DNA of 64,000 nt from a bacterium (GCA_031082185.1 JAVHLI010000004.1:137608-201607), one strand, 5' to 3'. Shown: positions 18,514 through 27,298, counted from the first letter of the stretch. Numbers and translations: made by a program. Notes: generated by a model not told the origin, from the letters alone.

Positions 18514-19155
18514 ATGATCCGTCCACCCGTCGCGACGTATCGCGCGTGGTCCTGGCCGGTGCTTGTCGCGCTGTTCGTCGCGCTCGCCGTCCCTGCGCAC
18601 GTTTCCGCGTTCTCCGTGAACACGTGCCCAAACCTGGGGCCGGTGGGGCAGTGCGTTCGCGTGCTCTCGGACGAGGGGTGGCAGCCTTGGAGCACCGGCA
18701 TCCCGACCCAGCGCCTGGTGACGCGGCCGGCCACGAGCCCACCGTGGGGATCGGTGATCCCCGGCACGACCGCCCGCTGGGTTTACGCCAACGACTTCAA
18801 CACAGGACCCGCGCGTGATCCGCGCCAGTGGTCCCACCGGCGGTTCGAGCGGGTCCTGGGGCCCGGCACCCCGCGGTACAACGTAGAGCGCGCGATCATC
18901 CGCATCACGGCCGATAACGGGTATGTCCTCTTCGTAAACGGGAGAAGGATCGGCTGGACCTTTGATGACGTTAACAAGGAGTTCCTGCCCTCGGCGGACT
19001 GGCGCCGGTACCAGACCTACGACGTGACCAGCGCGCTCATCAGCCAGGGGTCCAACGTCATCATGGTGGATGTCTACGACTACGGGGTCGCCGCCGGCTT
19101 CCTCCTCGACGGCGAGATCTGGTGTCAGACGGGCAAGACCTGCTCGGCGAACTGA
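18514..19155 (+). CDS. Exported protein with galactose-binding-like beta-sandwich
   Basis: A 213-residue protein with a signal peptide (hydrophobic about 12-34, AHVSA cleavage region). The mature part contains RIIRITADNGYVLFVNG-type sequence (ITADNGYVLFVNGRRIGW), as in galactose-binding or jelly-roll domains found at the N-terminus of some glycosidases. That is followed by DVTSALISQGSNVIMVDVYDYG. Four cysteines suggest disulfides. No catalytic residues are evident. Start ATG 18514 has GGGAGGTG before it. It lies 93 bases after the exported protease and may share its transcript. Confidence 0.6.
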   Translation: MIRPPVATYRAWSWPVLVALFVALAVPAHVSAFSVNTCPNLGPVGQCVRVLSDEGWQPWSTGIPTQRLVTRPATSPPWGSVIPGTTARWVYANDFNTGPARDPRQWSHRRFERVLGPGTPRYNVERAIIRITADNGYVLFVNGRRIGWTFDDVNKEFLPSADWRRYQTYDVTSALISQGSNVIMVDVYDYGVAAGFLLDGEIWCQTGKTCSAN

Positions 19156-19166
19156 CAGATGTCTTG

Positions 19167-19928
19167 ATGAACCGCCTCGCAAGGCAGGGCGTCCTGGCGG
19201 CGGTCGTTCTCCTGCTGGCAGCCCCGCCGGGCCTCTCCCAGACGGTCACCGCTGCGGGTATCCGATCGATCGAGATCTCATTCCGCTGGGAGGGCGCGGG
19301 GCCATCCTTCCGGCGCGCGGACACGCGGGTCATCACCAGGAGAGATAAGGCATTCCTCAGGGACGGGGTCTCCATCGGGAGGCAGCCTGTCGAGCGCCTG
19401 GTCAGGAGCCTCGTGGGCCTGGTCCCGGTCCTCGGCCTGTACACCTGTCAGGACCATGCGGACGACTACCCCGAGTACGATGTGCGGATCGTCCTGGACG
19501 GCGGTCGCGTGATCAAGGCGCGGTCCACCTCCAACTGCCCCGAGATGGTGCCCTGGAACATCACCGCCGGTCGGAAGCTCTACGCCTCCTACAACCCCGA
19601 GCTTGCCCGCGCAGTCTATGAGCTGCACGGCCGGAATCCGGGACCGGCCTTTCCCTCCCAGGGGCCCCGGCCGGAATCCAACCGGACCTCGCGCGATGAG
19701 GTGACCCAGCAGACGCTCTTCCGCGCCCTCGAATCAGAGATGCACAGGCTGCTGGCGGTCAATCGGCCCGCAGCCCAAGTGGACCTCCACACCGTCCACC
19801 TGGTAGAGGCCCTCAGATGGATGGACGCCCCTGGCCTGAAGGCCTGGCTACGGGCGCTGGAGCGTCGATCCAGCGCGCCTGCCTCGGTGCGCCGGTACGC
19901 AGCCCACCTGCTGGAGCGGTTGCCCTAA
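19167..19928 (+). CDS. Exported hypothetical protein
   Basis: A 253-residue protein with a short signal peptide (MNRLARQGVLAAVVLLLAA, cleavage near GLSQ). No family is recognised. The middle part (FRRADTRVITRRDKAFLRDG, YDVRIVLDGGRVIKA) looks beta-stranded and the last 80 residues are helical. Two cysteines (LYTCQDH and TSNCPEM) could pair. It starts 11 bases after the preceding exported protein gene, so the two are probably cotranscribed. TTG 19164 is an alternative start. Confidence 0.55.
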   Translation: MNRLARQGVLAAVVLLLAAPPGLSQTVTAAGIRSIEISFRWEGAGPSFRRADTRVITRRDKAFLRDGVSIGRQPVERLVRSLVGLVPVLGLYTCQDHADDYPEYDVRIVLDGGRVIKARSTSNCPEMVPWNITAGRKLYASYNPELARAVYELHGRNPGPAFPSQGPRPESNRTSRDEVTQQTLFRALESEMHRLLAVNRPAAQVDLHTVHLVEALRWMDAPGLKAWLRALERRSSAPASVRRYAAHLLERLP

Positions 19929-19947
19929 GCTCCCCTGGGAGGAGAGC

Positions 19948-19988
19948 GATTCCCACCCCTGAACGGCCAGGGCAAGGTCGTGGGAATC
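19948..19988. repeat. Inverted repeat at a tail-to-tail junction
   Basis: GATTCCCAC at 19948-19956 is matched by GTGGGAATC at 19980-19988, a 9-base perfect stem with a 23-base loop. It lies between the stop of the exported hypothetical gene (19928) and the stop of the convergent ferredoxin gene (20022). It may end transcription of either, but it lacks a T run. Confidence 0.35.
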
Positions 19989-20021
19989 CTGGCGGGCGGC
20001 GGCGGCGGCGAGGACGGGTTC

Positions 20022-20771
20022 CTACGAAGCGATTCTCCCGTCAATCCCCACGACGACGACCTCTGGCGCAATGCTTGTGCCCGATTGCCTAGCGGCATCC
20101 TCGACCATTCGCACGAGCCCGGAGCAGCAGGGCACGACCATGACAGCCACGGTCAGCGACCGAACGTTGTTCAGCCTCAGGATCTCGGCCATCTTCTCCA
20201 CATAGCCTCTCGTGTCATCGAGCTTCGGGCAGGCGATAGCGAGCTTCTTCCCCTTGAGCAGATCCTGGTGGAAGCTCCCCAGGGCAAACGCCGTGCAGTC
20301 CGCCGCGACCAGGAGATCGGCGTCGCGCAAGTATGGGGCCAAAGGTGAAACGAGGTGCAGTTGCACCGGCCACTGGGTCAGCTCTGACCGTCCGGGCACG
20401 GTCCGTTCGTCGGACGCGGGCTCCCTCTCGATCGTGATTGCCCGGCTCCCGGGGCAACCCCCGTGGAGTTGCACGGGCGCGCCGTGGACTTCCCGGGCCG
20501 CCTCTTCGCCGCGCGTCCTCAGAACGTGCTGGTGCGTCGCCCTCGGGTCGTAGGCATCGCCCTCGCGTTCAACGATCTTGAGCGCGCCCGGTGCGCAGAC
20601 GTCGAGACAGGCTCCCATACCGTCGCAGTAGATCTCGCGGACGAGAACCGCCTTGCCTTCCTCGTCGAGCTCCAGGGCGCCTTCCATGCAGGCGGTCGTG
20701 CACAGCCCGCAGCCATTGCAGAGGTCCCGGTCGATCTCGATGATCTTCCGCTTGACCGTCGTCATTGGCAT
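20022..20771 (-). CDS. Two-cluster 4Fe-4S ferredoxin with C-terminal cysteine-rich domain
   Basis: A 249-residue protein. Residues 1-75 hold two 4Fe-4S motifs (CNGCGLCTTACMEG and CDGMGACLDVCAPG). The remaining 175 residues form a second domain with ELTQWPVQLHLVSPLAPYL, LLVAADCTAFA, LAIACPKLDD and VVPCCSGL, a layout I associate with ferredoxin-like FrdX proteins of HcpR regulons in anaerobes. Start ATG 20771 follows GGAGGAG; ATG 20765 is an alternative. It lies downstream of an Fnr/Crp regulator gene, with a palindromic site between them. No hybrid-cluster protein gene is in the window. Role in redox or nitrosative stress is inferred. Confidence 0.75.
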   Translation of the reverse strand: MPMTTVKRKIIEIDRDLCNGCGLCTTACMEGALELDEEGKAVLVREIYCDGMGACLDVCAPGALKIVEREGDAYDPRATHQHVLRTRGEEAAREVHGAPVQLHGGCPGSRAITIEREPASDERTVPGRSELTQWPVQLHLVSPLAPYLRDADLLVAADCTAFALGSFHQDLLKGKKLAIACPKLDDTRGYVEKMAEILRLNNVRSLTVAVMVVPCCSGLVRMVEDAARQSGTSIAPEVVVVGIDGRIAS

Positions 20772-20878
20772 TGCAGAGACTCCTCCCTTATCGGACCACG
20801 TCCTCCGGCGGGATACGTGCGGAGTGGCGTCCGAAGCACCTGGCAGCCTGATTCCAGCACGAACGGCGGGGGGTGTCT

Positions 20879-20892
20879 TTGACTTGGGTCAA
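20879..20892. promoter_or_regulatory. Fnr/Crp-type palindromic operator
   Basis: TTGAC-N4-GTCAA, a perfect 5+5 palindrome, lies 107 bases upstream of the ferredoxin start and just after the end of the regulator gene. It differs from the classical Fnr box TTGAT-N4-ATCAA by one symmetrical base. The neighbouring regulator has an ETLSR recognition helix, as in Fnr, which suits this half-site. Likely target of that regulator. Confidence 0.65.
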
Positions 20893-20926
20893 GAGGTAGT
20901 TCAGGGAGTAGTTCAGGCGGTTCGGC

Positions 20927-21547
20927 TCATTCCCCGGCTTCTGCCTTGAGCCTTTCGTAGTCCTTGATAAGGATGGACGCGCCGCGCACCTCGATCAGCC
21001 CGTCCGTCTGGATCTGCTTGAGGGTCCGGGAGAGGGTCTCGCCCGCGGTGCCCAGAAGCCGGGCCAGTTCCCCTTTCTTCAACTTGAGATTGACGACGCA
21101 GCTTCTCTCCCCAGCGCAGTTGGCGCACAGGTATCGCGCCAAACGCTGGCGGACGGTCCGCAGCCCGAGACTCTCTAGGCGGCCGCTTAGAAGAAGGCAC
21201 TTGCGCGCCAGGAGATCAATGAAGAACCGCGCGGCCTCCGGATGCGTTTCGACCGTCCGGAGAACGGACGCGGCGTTGAAGGACAACACATGCGTCTCCT
21301 TCACGGCCTCGGCCGTGAAGGGATAGCGACCGCCCGCGAAGGCCACTGCCTCACCTAGAAAGTCTCCGGCGCCGAACCTCGCCACTTCGAGCTCCCGGCC
21401 CTGCACGTCCGTCTTGTACACTCGGACGGCGCCAGAGACGACGTGGAAGAACTCCCTGGCCGGATCTTCCGCCAGGAACAGAAGCTTCCCCGTGGGGTAG
21501 CTGCGGGGGGTGCCGAGCGAACTGATCCTGGGATTGGGTCTGCTCAT
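20927..21547 (-). CDS. Crp/Fnr-family transcription regulator
   Basis: A 206-residue regulator: an N-terminal cyclic-nucleotide-binding-like beta roll (about 15-110, with GDFLGEAVAFAGGRYP), a dimerisation helix (about 115-140) and a C-terminal winged helix whose recognition helix reads GETLSRTLKQIQ, close to the Fnr ETxSR pattern. A cysteine trio, CANCAGERSC, lies at the start of the DNA-binding domain and could bind metal or a redox centre. It lacks the N-terminal Fe-S cysteines of Fnr itself. The only matching site seen is TTGAC-N4-GTCAA before the downstream ferredoxin gene, its probable target. Confidence 0.88.
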   Translation of the reverse strand: MSRPNPRISSLGTPRSYPTGKLLFLAEDPAREFFHVVSGAVRVYKTDVQGRELEVARFGAGDFLGEAVAFAGGRYPFTAEAVKETHVLSFNAASVLRTVETHPEAARFFIDLLARKCLLLSGRLESLGLRTVRQRLARYLCANCAGERSCVVNLKLKKGELARLLGTAGETLSRTLKQIQTDGLIEVRGASILIKDYERLKAEAGE

Positions 21548-21702
21548 AAGGCGGCCTTAATGGTAACTCTATCTGGAAACGCCTTTGCCTGCCAGCGCGG
21601 TCACCACGCAGGTTGTGGCGGCATGGTCAGCGAAACCGAAAATGCGCCCAGGCAGCCGGCACCGGTGCAGGTGGACCGAATCCTCCGGGAGGTGTATAGG
21701 CC

Positions 21703-22131
21703 ATGTGGAAGGAGTTCAGGGAGTTCGCCATGGGAGGAAGCGTCCTCGACCTTGCGGTGGGCATTGTTGTTGGCGTCGCCTTTGGAACGGTCGTGAATTC
21801 TCTCGTGAATGACATAATAATGCCTCCGATCGGCGCCCTTCTCGGCAGGGTGGACTTCTCCGGCCTCTTCATCAACCTTTCGGGCCAGGCCTATCCCAGT
21901 CTGAAAGCGGCCAAGGAGGCCGGCGCCCCGGTGATCGGCTACGGCGCCTTCATCAACTCGATCATAAGCTTCATGATCGTGGCGTTCGTCGTCTTCCAGG
22001 TGGTTAAGGCGGTCAACCGCTCCAAGCGAGAAGCACCGGCCGCCGCACCGGCGAGCAAGGAGTGCCCGTACTGTGGGATGGCCATTCCGGTCAAGGCAGC
22101 GCGATGCCCGCACTGCACGTCGCAGCTCTAG
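21703..22131 (+). CDS. mscL: Large-conductance mechanosensitive channel with C-terminal zinc ribbon
   Basis: A 142-residue MscL, the pore that opens under membrane tension to release solutes during osmotic downshock. The N-terminal helix and TM1 ([20 protein letters not shown], then [19 protein letters not shown]) and TM2 (about 80-103, [19 protein letters not shown]) match the family. After the usual basic segment, the cytoplasmic helix is replaced by a zinc ribbon with cysteines 121, 124, 135 and 138 (CPYC, CPHC). Start ATG 21703 follows GGGAGG. The next gene follows after 48 bases. Confidence 0.93.
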   Translation: MWKEFREFAMGGSVLDLAVGIVVGVAFGTVVNSLVNDIIMPPIGALLGRVDFSGLFINLSGQAYPSLKAAKEAGAPVIGYGAFINSIISFMIVAFVVFQVVKAVNRSKREAPAAAPASKECPYCGMAIPVKAARCPHCTSQL

Positions 22132-22179
22132 TTCGGTTTGAGAGTATCTAACATGTCGCCACGCCAGGGGGATTCGGAC

Positions 22180-24618
22180 ATGAGCAGGGGAGCCGGTGCC
22201 GCACCCGGCCGCCCGGCCGTGGAGACTTTCGAGAAACTTGGGGTCTTCTACCTGGGCCGGCCGTACAGTCTCGAGAACAGAACGCCGGAGGACGGCTTGA
22301 TCCTCTACGACTCCAAGGACCTCGTGACGCATGCGGTCTGCGTGGGCATGACCGGCAGCGGGAAGACCGGCCTCTGCATCTCCTTGCTCGAAGAAGCGGC
22401 TCTCGACGGCGTGCCCGCGATTGTCATCGATCCCAAGGGCGATCTCACCAATCTCTTGCTGACGTTTCCCCAACTGCGCCCTGCGGACTTCCGCCCCTGG
22501 ATCAACGAGGACGACGCGCGCCAGAAGGGCGTGCCGCTCGAGGAGTACGCGGCCCAGCAGGCCGAGTTCTGGAGGAATGGCCTCGCCGGGTGGGGCCAGG
22601 ACGGCGACCGCATTCGGCGGATGCGCGATGCCGTGGACATCGCGATCTACACCCCCGGCAGCAGCGCCGGTATCCCCGTGTCGGTCCTGAGTTCGTTTGC
22701 CGCGCCCCCGGCTTCTCTGCGCAACGACAGTGAAGCCTTCACCGACCTAGTCAGCACGACGGCGACCAGCCTGCTGGGGCTGCTCGGCATCCGGGCCGAC
22801 CCGGTCAACAGCCGGGAGCACATTCTCATCGCGACGATCCTGGATGCGGCCTGGCGTGCCGGGCAGGACCTCGACCTCGCCGGCCTGATTGGACGCATCC
22901 AGACGCCGCCGGTCGGCAAGGTGGGTGTGCTCGACCTTGAGACCTTCTACCCTTCTGCGGACCGATTCCAACTGGCCGTGCGCCTGAACAACCTTTTGGC
23001 CGCGCCGGGCTTCGCCACATGGTTGGATGGCGCGCCGATCGATGTGGGTCGGTTCCTGTATACGGAGAGCGGCAAGCCGCGCATAGCAATCTTCACGATT
23101 GCGCACCTCTCCGACCCGGAGCGGATGTTCTTCGTGTCGCTGCTGCTCAACCAGGTGCTGGGGTGGATGCGCGCGCAGTCCGGCACCACGAGCCTGCGCG
23201 CGATCCTGTACATGGACGAGATCTTTGGATTCTTCCCGCCCGTCGCCAATCCGCCGTCGAAGCCGCCGCTGCTCACGCTGCTGAAACAGGCCCGGGCGTT
23301 TGGTCTGGGGGTCGTGCTCGCCACGCAGAACCCGGTGGACCTGGACTACAAGGGGCTCTCCAACGCCGGCACATGGTTCCTCGGCCGGCTCCAGACGGAG
23401 CGCGATAAGGCCCGCGTGCTGGATGGTCTTGAGGGTGTGGCGGTCACCGCGGGTGCGACGTTCGACCGCAGGCGCGTGGACGCCATTCTTTCGGGACTCG
23501 GCAAGCGCATCTTCTTGCTGCACAACGTGCACGAGGACGCGCCACAAGTGTTCGAAACGCGGTGGGCCATGTCGTATCTGCGAGGGCCGCTGACCCGGGA
23601 TCAGATCAGGCAAGTCATGGACCCTTTGCGGGGAGCTACGGCACCCTTCCCGGCCGCCGCCACTCCTGCTCCACCTCAGGGAGCAGCGCCGTCCGCCTCA
23701 GCCACCGCGCTCCGGCCCGTCCTGCCGTCCGGCGTCCCGCAGTTCTTCGTTCCGCCCCTGTCCGTGCCGGCGGACGGCGTGATCAATTACGAGCCCATGC
23801 TGTTCGGCGCCGCCCGCGTGCAGTTCCAGGACGCCAAGGTAGGAGTGGACATTACCCGCGATGTCGTTGTCCTGGCCCCGATTACCGCCGGAGTGATCAC
23901 TGTTGACTGGAGCGGCGCAGCGGACGCGAACCTTCTGCCGTCCGACCTCCGTTCCGAGCCGGTGTCCCCCGCGATCTTCGGGGCACTGCCGCCCGAAGCG
24001 ACCAAACCCAAGAACTACGAGGGCTGGGGGAGGGAGTTCGCGCGTTGGATTGCGCAGGGCCGGGGCTTGGAGCTGCTGCGCCATTCGGCCACCGGTCTAC
24101 ACTCCAATCCCGGCGAGTCGGAGCGCGACTTCCGCATCCGGATCCACGACGCCGCGCGCCAGAGGCGCGACCAGATGCTCGAGGAGCTTCGGCAGAGGTA
24201 CGGTCAGAAGACCGCCGCGCTGCAGGAGCGGCTGCGGCGCGCCCAGCAGTCGGTGGAGCGCGAGCAGCTGCAGGCCAAGCAGCAGAAGATTCAGACCGCG
24301 GTGTCGCTGGGCGCGACGATCCTGGGAGGGTTATTTGGCCGCAGGGCCATCAGCACAAGCACCCTCGGCCGTGCCACCACCGCGGCGAGGGGCGCGAGCC
24401 GGTCGTACAAGGAGGCGCAGGACGTCCAGCGCGCGGAGGAGACCGTGGCAGTCCTCCAGCAGCAACTGAACGAGCTCGAGGCGCAGTTGAAGGCTGAGAT
24501 TGATGCCGCCGCGGGAGCGGTGAATCCCTTGGGCGATGCGCTCGAAACGGTTGCGGTCAAACCCAAGCGCACGGGGATTACGGTGCAGGCGGTCGGTCTC
24601 GCCTGGACGCCGAAGTAG
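22180..24618 (+). CDS. HerA/VirB4-like P-loop ATPase with C-terminal coiled coil
   Basis: An 812-residue ATPase of the HerA/FtsK type (DUF87/DUF853-like). Walker A is GMTGSGKT (56-63), followed by VIDPKGDLTNLLL; Walker B is ILYMDEIFGFFP near 350, followed by a sensor-like LATQNPVDLDYKGL. The last 170 residues are Gln/Arg/Glu-rich coiled coil around a short Gly/Ala-rich hydrophobic patch (LGATILGGLFGRRAI). I chose ATG 22180 because GGGGGA precedes it; ATG 22153 and TTG 22138 are alternatives. Members of this group are annotated only as ATP-binding proteins; a DNA- or protein-pumping role is inferred from the fold. Confidence 0.75.
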   Translation: MSRGAGAAPGRPAVETFEKLGVFYLGRPYSLENRTPEDGLILYDSKDLVTHAVCVGMTGSGKTGLCISLLEEAALDGVPAIVIDPKGDLTNLLLTFPQLRPADFRPWINEDDARQKGVPLEEYAAQQAEFWRNGLAGWGQDGDRIRRMRDAVDIAIYTPGSSAGIPVSVLSSFAAPPASLRNDSEAFTDLVSTTATSLLGLLGIRADPVNSREHILIATILDAAWRAGQDLDLAGLIGRIQTPPVGKVGVLDLETFYPSADRFQLAVRLNNLLAAPGFATWLDGAPIDVGRFLYTESGKPRIAIFTIAHLSDPERMFFVSLLLNQVLGWMRAQSGTTSLRAILYMDEIFGFFPPVANPPSKPPLLTLLKQARAFGLGVVLATQNPVDLDYKGLSNAGTWFLGRLQTERDKARVLDGLEGVAVTAGATFDRRRVDAILSGLGKRIFLLHNVHEDAPQVFETRWAMSYLRGPLTRDQIRQVMDPLRGATAPFPAAATPAPPQGAAPSASATALRPVLPSGVPQFFVPPLSVPADGVINYEPMLFGAARVQFQDAKVGVDITRDVVVLAPITAGVITVDWSGAADANLLPSDLRSEPVSPAIFGALPPEATKPKNYEGWGREFARWIAQGRGLELLRHSATGLHSNPGESERDFRIRIHDAARQRRDQMLEELRQRYGQKTAALQERLRRAQQSVEREQLQAKQQKIQTAVSLGATILGGLFGRRAISTSTLGRATTAARGASRSYKEAQDVQRAEETVAVLQQQLNELEAQLKAEIDAAAGAVNPLGDALETVAVKPKRTGITVQAVGLAWTPK

Positions 24619-24698
24619 GTGAAGCACCGCCTCTCAAGGTGGAAGACCAGATGGTGGCGAATGGGATGTCCTAGAGTAAAGCGATATGGAGGGTTTCG

Positions 24699-26273
24699 AT
24701 GACTTCACGGCTACGTCGCACTATGTTCTTGGTGAGCGTGGTGATGGTCCTACTGGTGTGCATGACGCTATCGATGCTCCCGGGGCCGACGGCGGCCGGA
24801 CCGGCGCCCCGACCGGGAGGCCACCTGCGCTACGGGCTCGACACCGATCCGCCCAACATCGACCCGCATGTGGCCACCGGTGCTGCCAGCCGAAACGTGA
24901 TCTTGCAGCTCTACAACTCGCTGCTGCGCTACGGCCCCGGCGGGTCGCTGCTGCCGGACCTTGCCGAGCGGTGGGAGAACCCGGACGCCAAGACCTACAT
25001 CTTCCACATCCGCCGCGGCGTACGCTTCCACAACGATACACCGCTCGGCGCCGCCGACGTCAAAGCTTCCATTGAGCGGATCGCCAACCCGAAGACCGGC
25101 GCGCTGATCCGGGATTCGCTCACGCCGAGCATCGCCGGCATCGAGGTCACGGGCAGCCACACCGTGAAGATCACCCTGACCGAACCCCAGGCCTCGTTCC
25201 CGGCGCTGCTGGCCAGAGCGGAGTCGGCCATCGTGTCCAAGGCACTGGCCGAGGCCGGCCACGACTTCAGGACCACGCCGGTGGGCACCGGGCCCTTCAT
25301 GTTCGCCGAACGGGAGCCGGGCGTGCGCATCCGGGTCGTCAAGAACCCGAACTACTTCGAGAAGGGTATCCCGTACCTGGACAGCATCACGTTCCTGCCG
25401 CTGCGCGATGACGCCACGCGGGTCAATGCCCTGCGCTCGGGCGCGGTAGACATGATCGGCTACGTTCCCTGGAAGGACATGGCTATCCTGGAACGGGACC
25501 CGCAGCTTCAACTCTGGGGCACGCCTGGGCCTTTCATGGTGTTGATGTTCAACGTCAACCGAAAGCCGTTCGACGACCGCCGCGTCCGGCAGGCGATCGC
25601 CTACGCCGTCAACCGCCAGGCGATCGTGGACGTCGTGTTCTTCGGACGCGGATCTCCGATCACCGGCGGGCTGATTCCAACTGGGACCTGGGCCCACAAC
25701 GCCGACCTGGAGGGCACGTACAAGTACGATCCGGAGCGGGCGAAGAAGCTGCTGGCCGAAGCCGGGTACAATCCGGCGACTCCGGTGCGCCTCATGCAGT
25801 CGGCGGTGCATGCCATGCACTACCAGACGGGCGAGGTGGTGCAGGCGGAACTCCGCAAGATCGGCATGAACGTCGTGCTGGACAGCGTAGAGTGGCCGGT
25901 TGCCGTGGAGCGCGGCTTCAGGGGTGATTACGACTTTCGCGTGCACGGCCTGCTCAGCAACATCATCGACCCGGACTTCTACGCCTACTACTTCGCCAGC
26001 CATTCGGCGTTCTACGCGAAACCGGTGGGCTTCCGCAACGACACCCTGGACCGCCTCTTGAAGGAGGGGCGCGCGTCCATAGACCAGGCGCACCGCAAGC
26101 GCATCTACCGGCAGTTCGAAGAGCGCCTGCTGGCACTGTCCCCATGGACCTTCCTGACCTTGCGCGTGCAGGGCGACGCTGCCAGCAAGGCGGTCAAGGG
26201 CTACCAGCACCTGCCGGGCGGGCTCGTGACTGACTCGCAGGTGTTCCTGCGGTACATCTGGTTCGAACGCTAA
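24699..26273 (+). CDS. Dpp/Opp-type ABC transporter substrate-binding protein
   Basis: A 524-residue family 5 solute-binding protein with an N-terminal signal (hydrophobic about 9-31) and the family hallmarks: GGHLRYGLDTDPPNIDPH, YNSLLRYG, VRFHNDTPLGAADVKASIERI, and VRQAIAYAVNRQAIV. Such proteins bind peptides, but also nickel, glutathione, oligosaccharides and small amides. The following permeases and two amide hydrolases suggest an amide-containing ligand. Start ATG 24699 has GGAGGG upstream. No cysteine lipobox is evident. Confidence 0.9.
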   Translation: MTSRLRRTMFLVSVVMVLLVCMTLSMLPGPTAAGPAPRPGGHLRYGLDTDPPNIDPHVATGAASRNVILQLYNSLLRYGPGGSLLPDLAERWENPDAKTYIFHIRRGVRFHNDTPLGAADVKASIERIANPKTGALIRDSLTPSIAGIEVTGSHTVKITLTEPQASFPALLARAESAIVSKALAEAGHDFRTTPVGTGPFMFAEREPGVRIRVVKNPNYFEKGIPYLDSITFLPLRDDATRVNALRSGAVDMIGYVPWKDMAILERDPQLQLWGTPGPFMVLMFNVNRKPFDDRRVRQAIAYAVNRQAIVDVVFFGRGSPITGGLIPTGTWAHNADLEGTYKYDPERAKKLLAEAGYNPATPVRLMQSAVHAMHYQTGEVVQAELRKIGMNVVLDSVEWPVAVERGFRGDYDFRVHGLLSNIIDPDFYAYYFASHSAFYAKPVGFRNDTLDRLLKEGRASIDQAHRKRIYRQFEERLLALSPWTFLTLRVQGDAASKAVKGYQHLPGGLVTDSQVFLRYIWFER

Positions 26274-26340
26274 GGACCGACTTCCACGTCGCGATAATGC
26301 GTCTTGCCGACCGGCCCTTCCGGACGCTGAGAGCCGCGCG

Positions 26341-27288
26341 GTGAGGAGATTTCTCCTCCGGCGCCTGCTCTCGACCCTGGGGTTGCTGCTGGTCGTCGCC
26401 ACCATCATCTTCTTCCTGATCCACCTGGTCCCCGGCGATCCTGCGCTCACCATCGTCGGCGAGGAGCAGGCCACGCCCGAGAAGCTGGCTGCGGTGCGGG
26501 CCTCGCTGGGCCTCGACCGGCCCCTGCACGTTCAGTACGCGACGTGGATGGTCAATCTGGCGCGTGGCGACCTCGGGAACTCACTGGTCACCGGACGCCC
26601 GGTCGGAATGGACCTAGCCCTGCGGCTGCCCCGGACGCTCGAGCTCGTCACGGCGGCGGTGGCACTGGCCGTGCTGGTAGGAATCCCTCTCGGGGTCGTC
26701 GCGGCGCGCCACCCCAACTCCAGGCTCGACGTCGGGGCATCGGTGGTGGCGCTGCTGGGCGTGTCGGCGCCGGTGTTCGTGACAGGGACGCTACTGGTGC
26801 TGGTGCTCAGTGTCCGCTGGCGCGTGCTGCCGTCGTCGGGGTGGATAGCGCTCTCCAGCGACCCGGGCGGGCACGCGGCGCTCCTGCTGATGCCCATGGT
26901 GGTGCTCTCGCTGAGCATGACCGCCGTCATAACGCGCATGACCAGGTCGTCGCTGCTGGAGGTCATCCTCCAGGACTTCATCCGGACGGCACGGGCCAAG
27001 GGTCTCCCGGAGCGCCTGGTGCTCTTCCGCCACGCGCTCCGGAATTCGCTCATCCCGGTGGTGACGGTGATCGGCGTGCAGATGGGCAACCTGCTCGGCG
27101 GCAGCGTCATCGTCGAGGAGGTCTTCGCCTGGCCGGGGGTCAGCACTTACCTGATCACCGGGGTGAACCAACGGGACTACCCGGTCGTGCAGGGTGTGGT
27201 GTTGGTCATCTGCCTGGCTTTCGTGCTGATCAACCTGGCGGTGGACCTGCTCTACGGCTTCCTGGATCCCAGGATCAAGTACCAGTAG
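26341..27288 (+). CDS. Dpp/Opp-type ABC transporter permease, DppB-like
   Basis: A 315-residue inner-membrane permease starting at GTG 26341 with a first helix (LLSTLGLLLVVATIIFFLIH) and the DppB start VRRFLLRRLL. The coupling loop RTARAKGLPERLVLFRHALRN is the EAA-like motif that contacts the ATPase. It pairs with the next gene to form the channel. No ATP-binding subunit is encoded in this operon, so a shared Dpp ATPase from elsewhere is needed. Confidence 0.92.
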   Translation: MRRFLLRRLLSTLGLLLVVATIIFFLIHLVPGDPALTIVGEEQATPEKLAAVRASLGLDRPLHVQYATWMVNLARGDLGNSLVTGRPVGMDLALRLPRTLELVTAAVALAVLVGIPLGVVAARHPNSRLDVGASVVALLGVSAPVFVTGTLLVLVLSVRWRVLPSSGWIALSSDPGGHAALLLMPMVVLSLSMTAVITRMTRSSLLEVILQDFIRTARAKGLPERLVLFRHALRNSLIPVVTVIGVQMGNLLGGSVIVEEVFAWPGVSTYLITGVNQRDYPVVQGVVLVICLAFVLINLAVDLLYGFLDPRIKYQ

Positions 27289-27298
27289 GAGGGGGCGC

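Noticed and set aside
17299-19182. 627-codon minus-strand open frame
   Set aside because: Antisense to three clear exported-protein genes; long shadow frames are expected at this GC content, and its sequence (Arg/Gly/Asp-rich, no fold pattern) is not protein-like.
21548-21702. A second Fnr-type box in front of the regulator gene
   Set aside because: No TTGAC or TTGAT half-site pair is present in the divergent gap, so autoregulation is not supported.
24768-26474. 568-codon minus-strand open frame
   Set aside because: Antisense to the Dpp binding-protein gene, whose family match is unambiguous.
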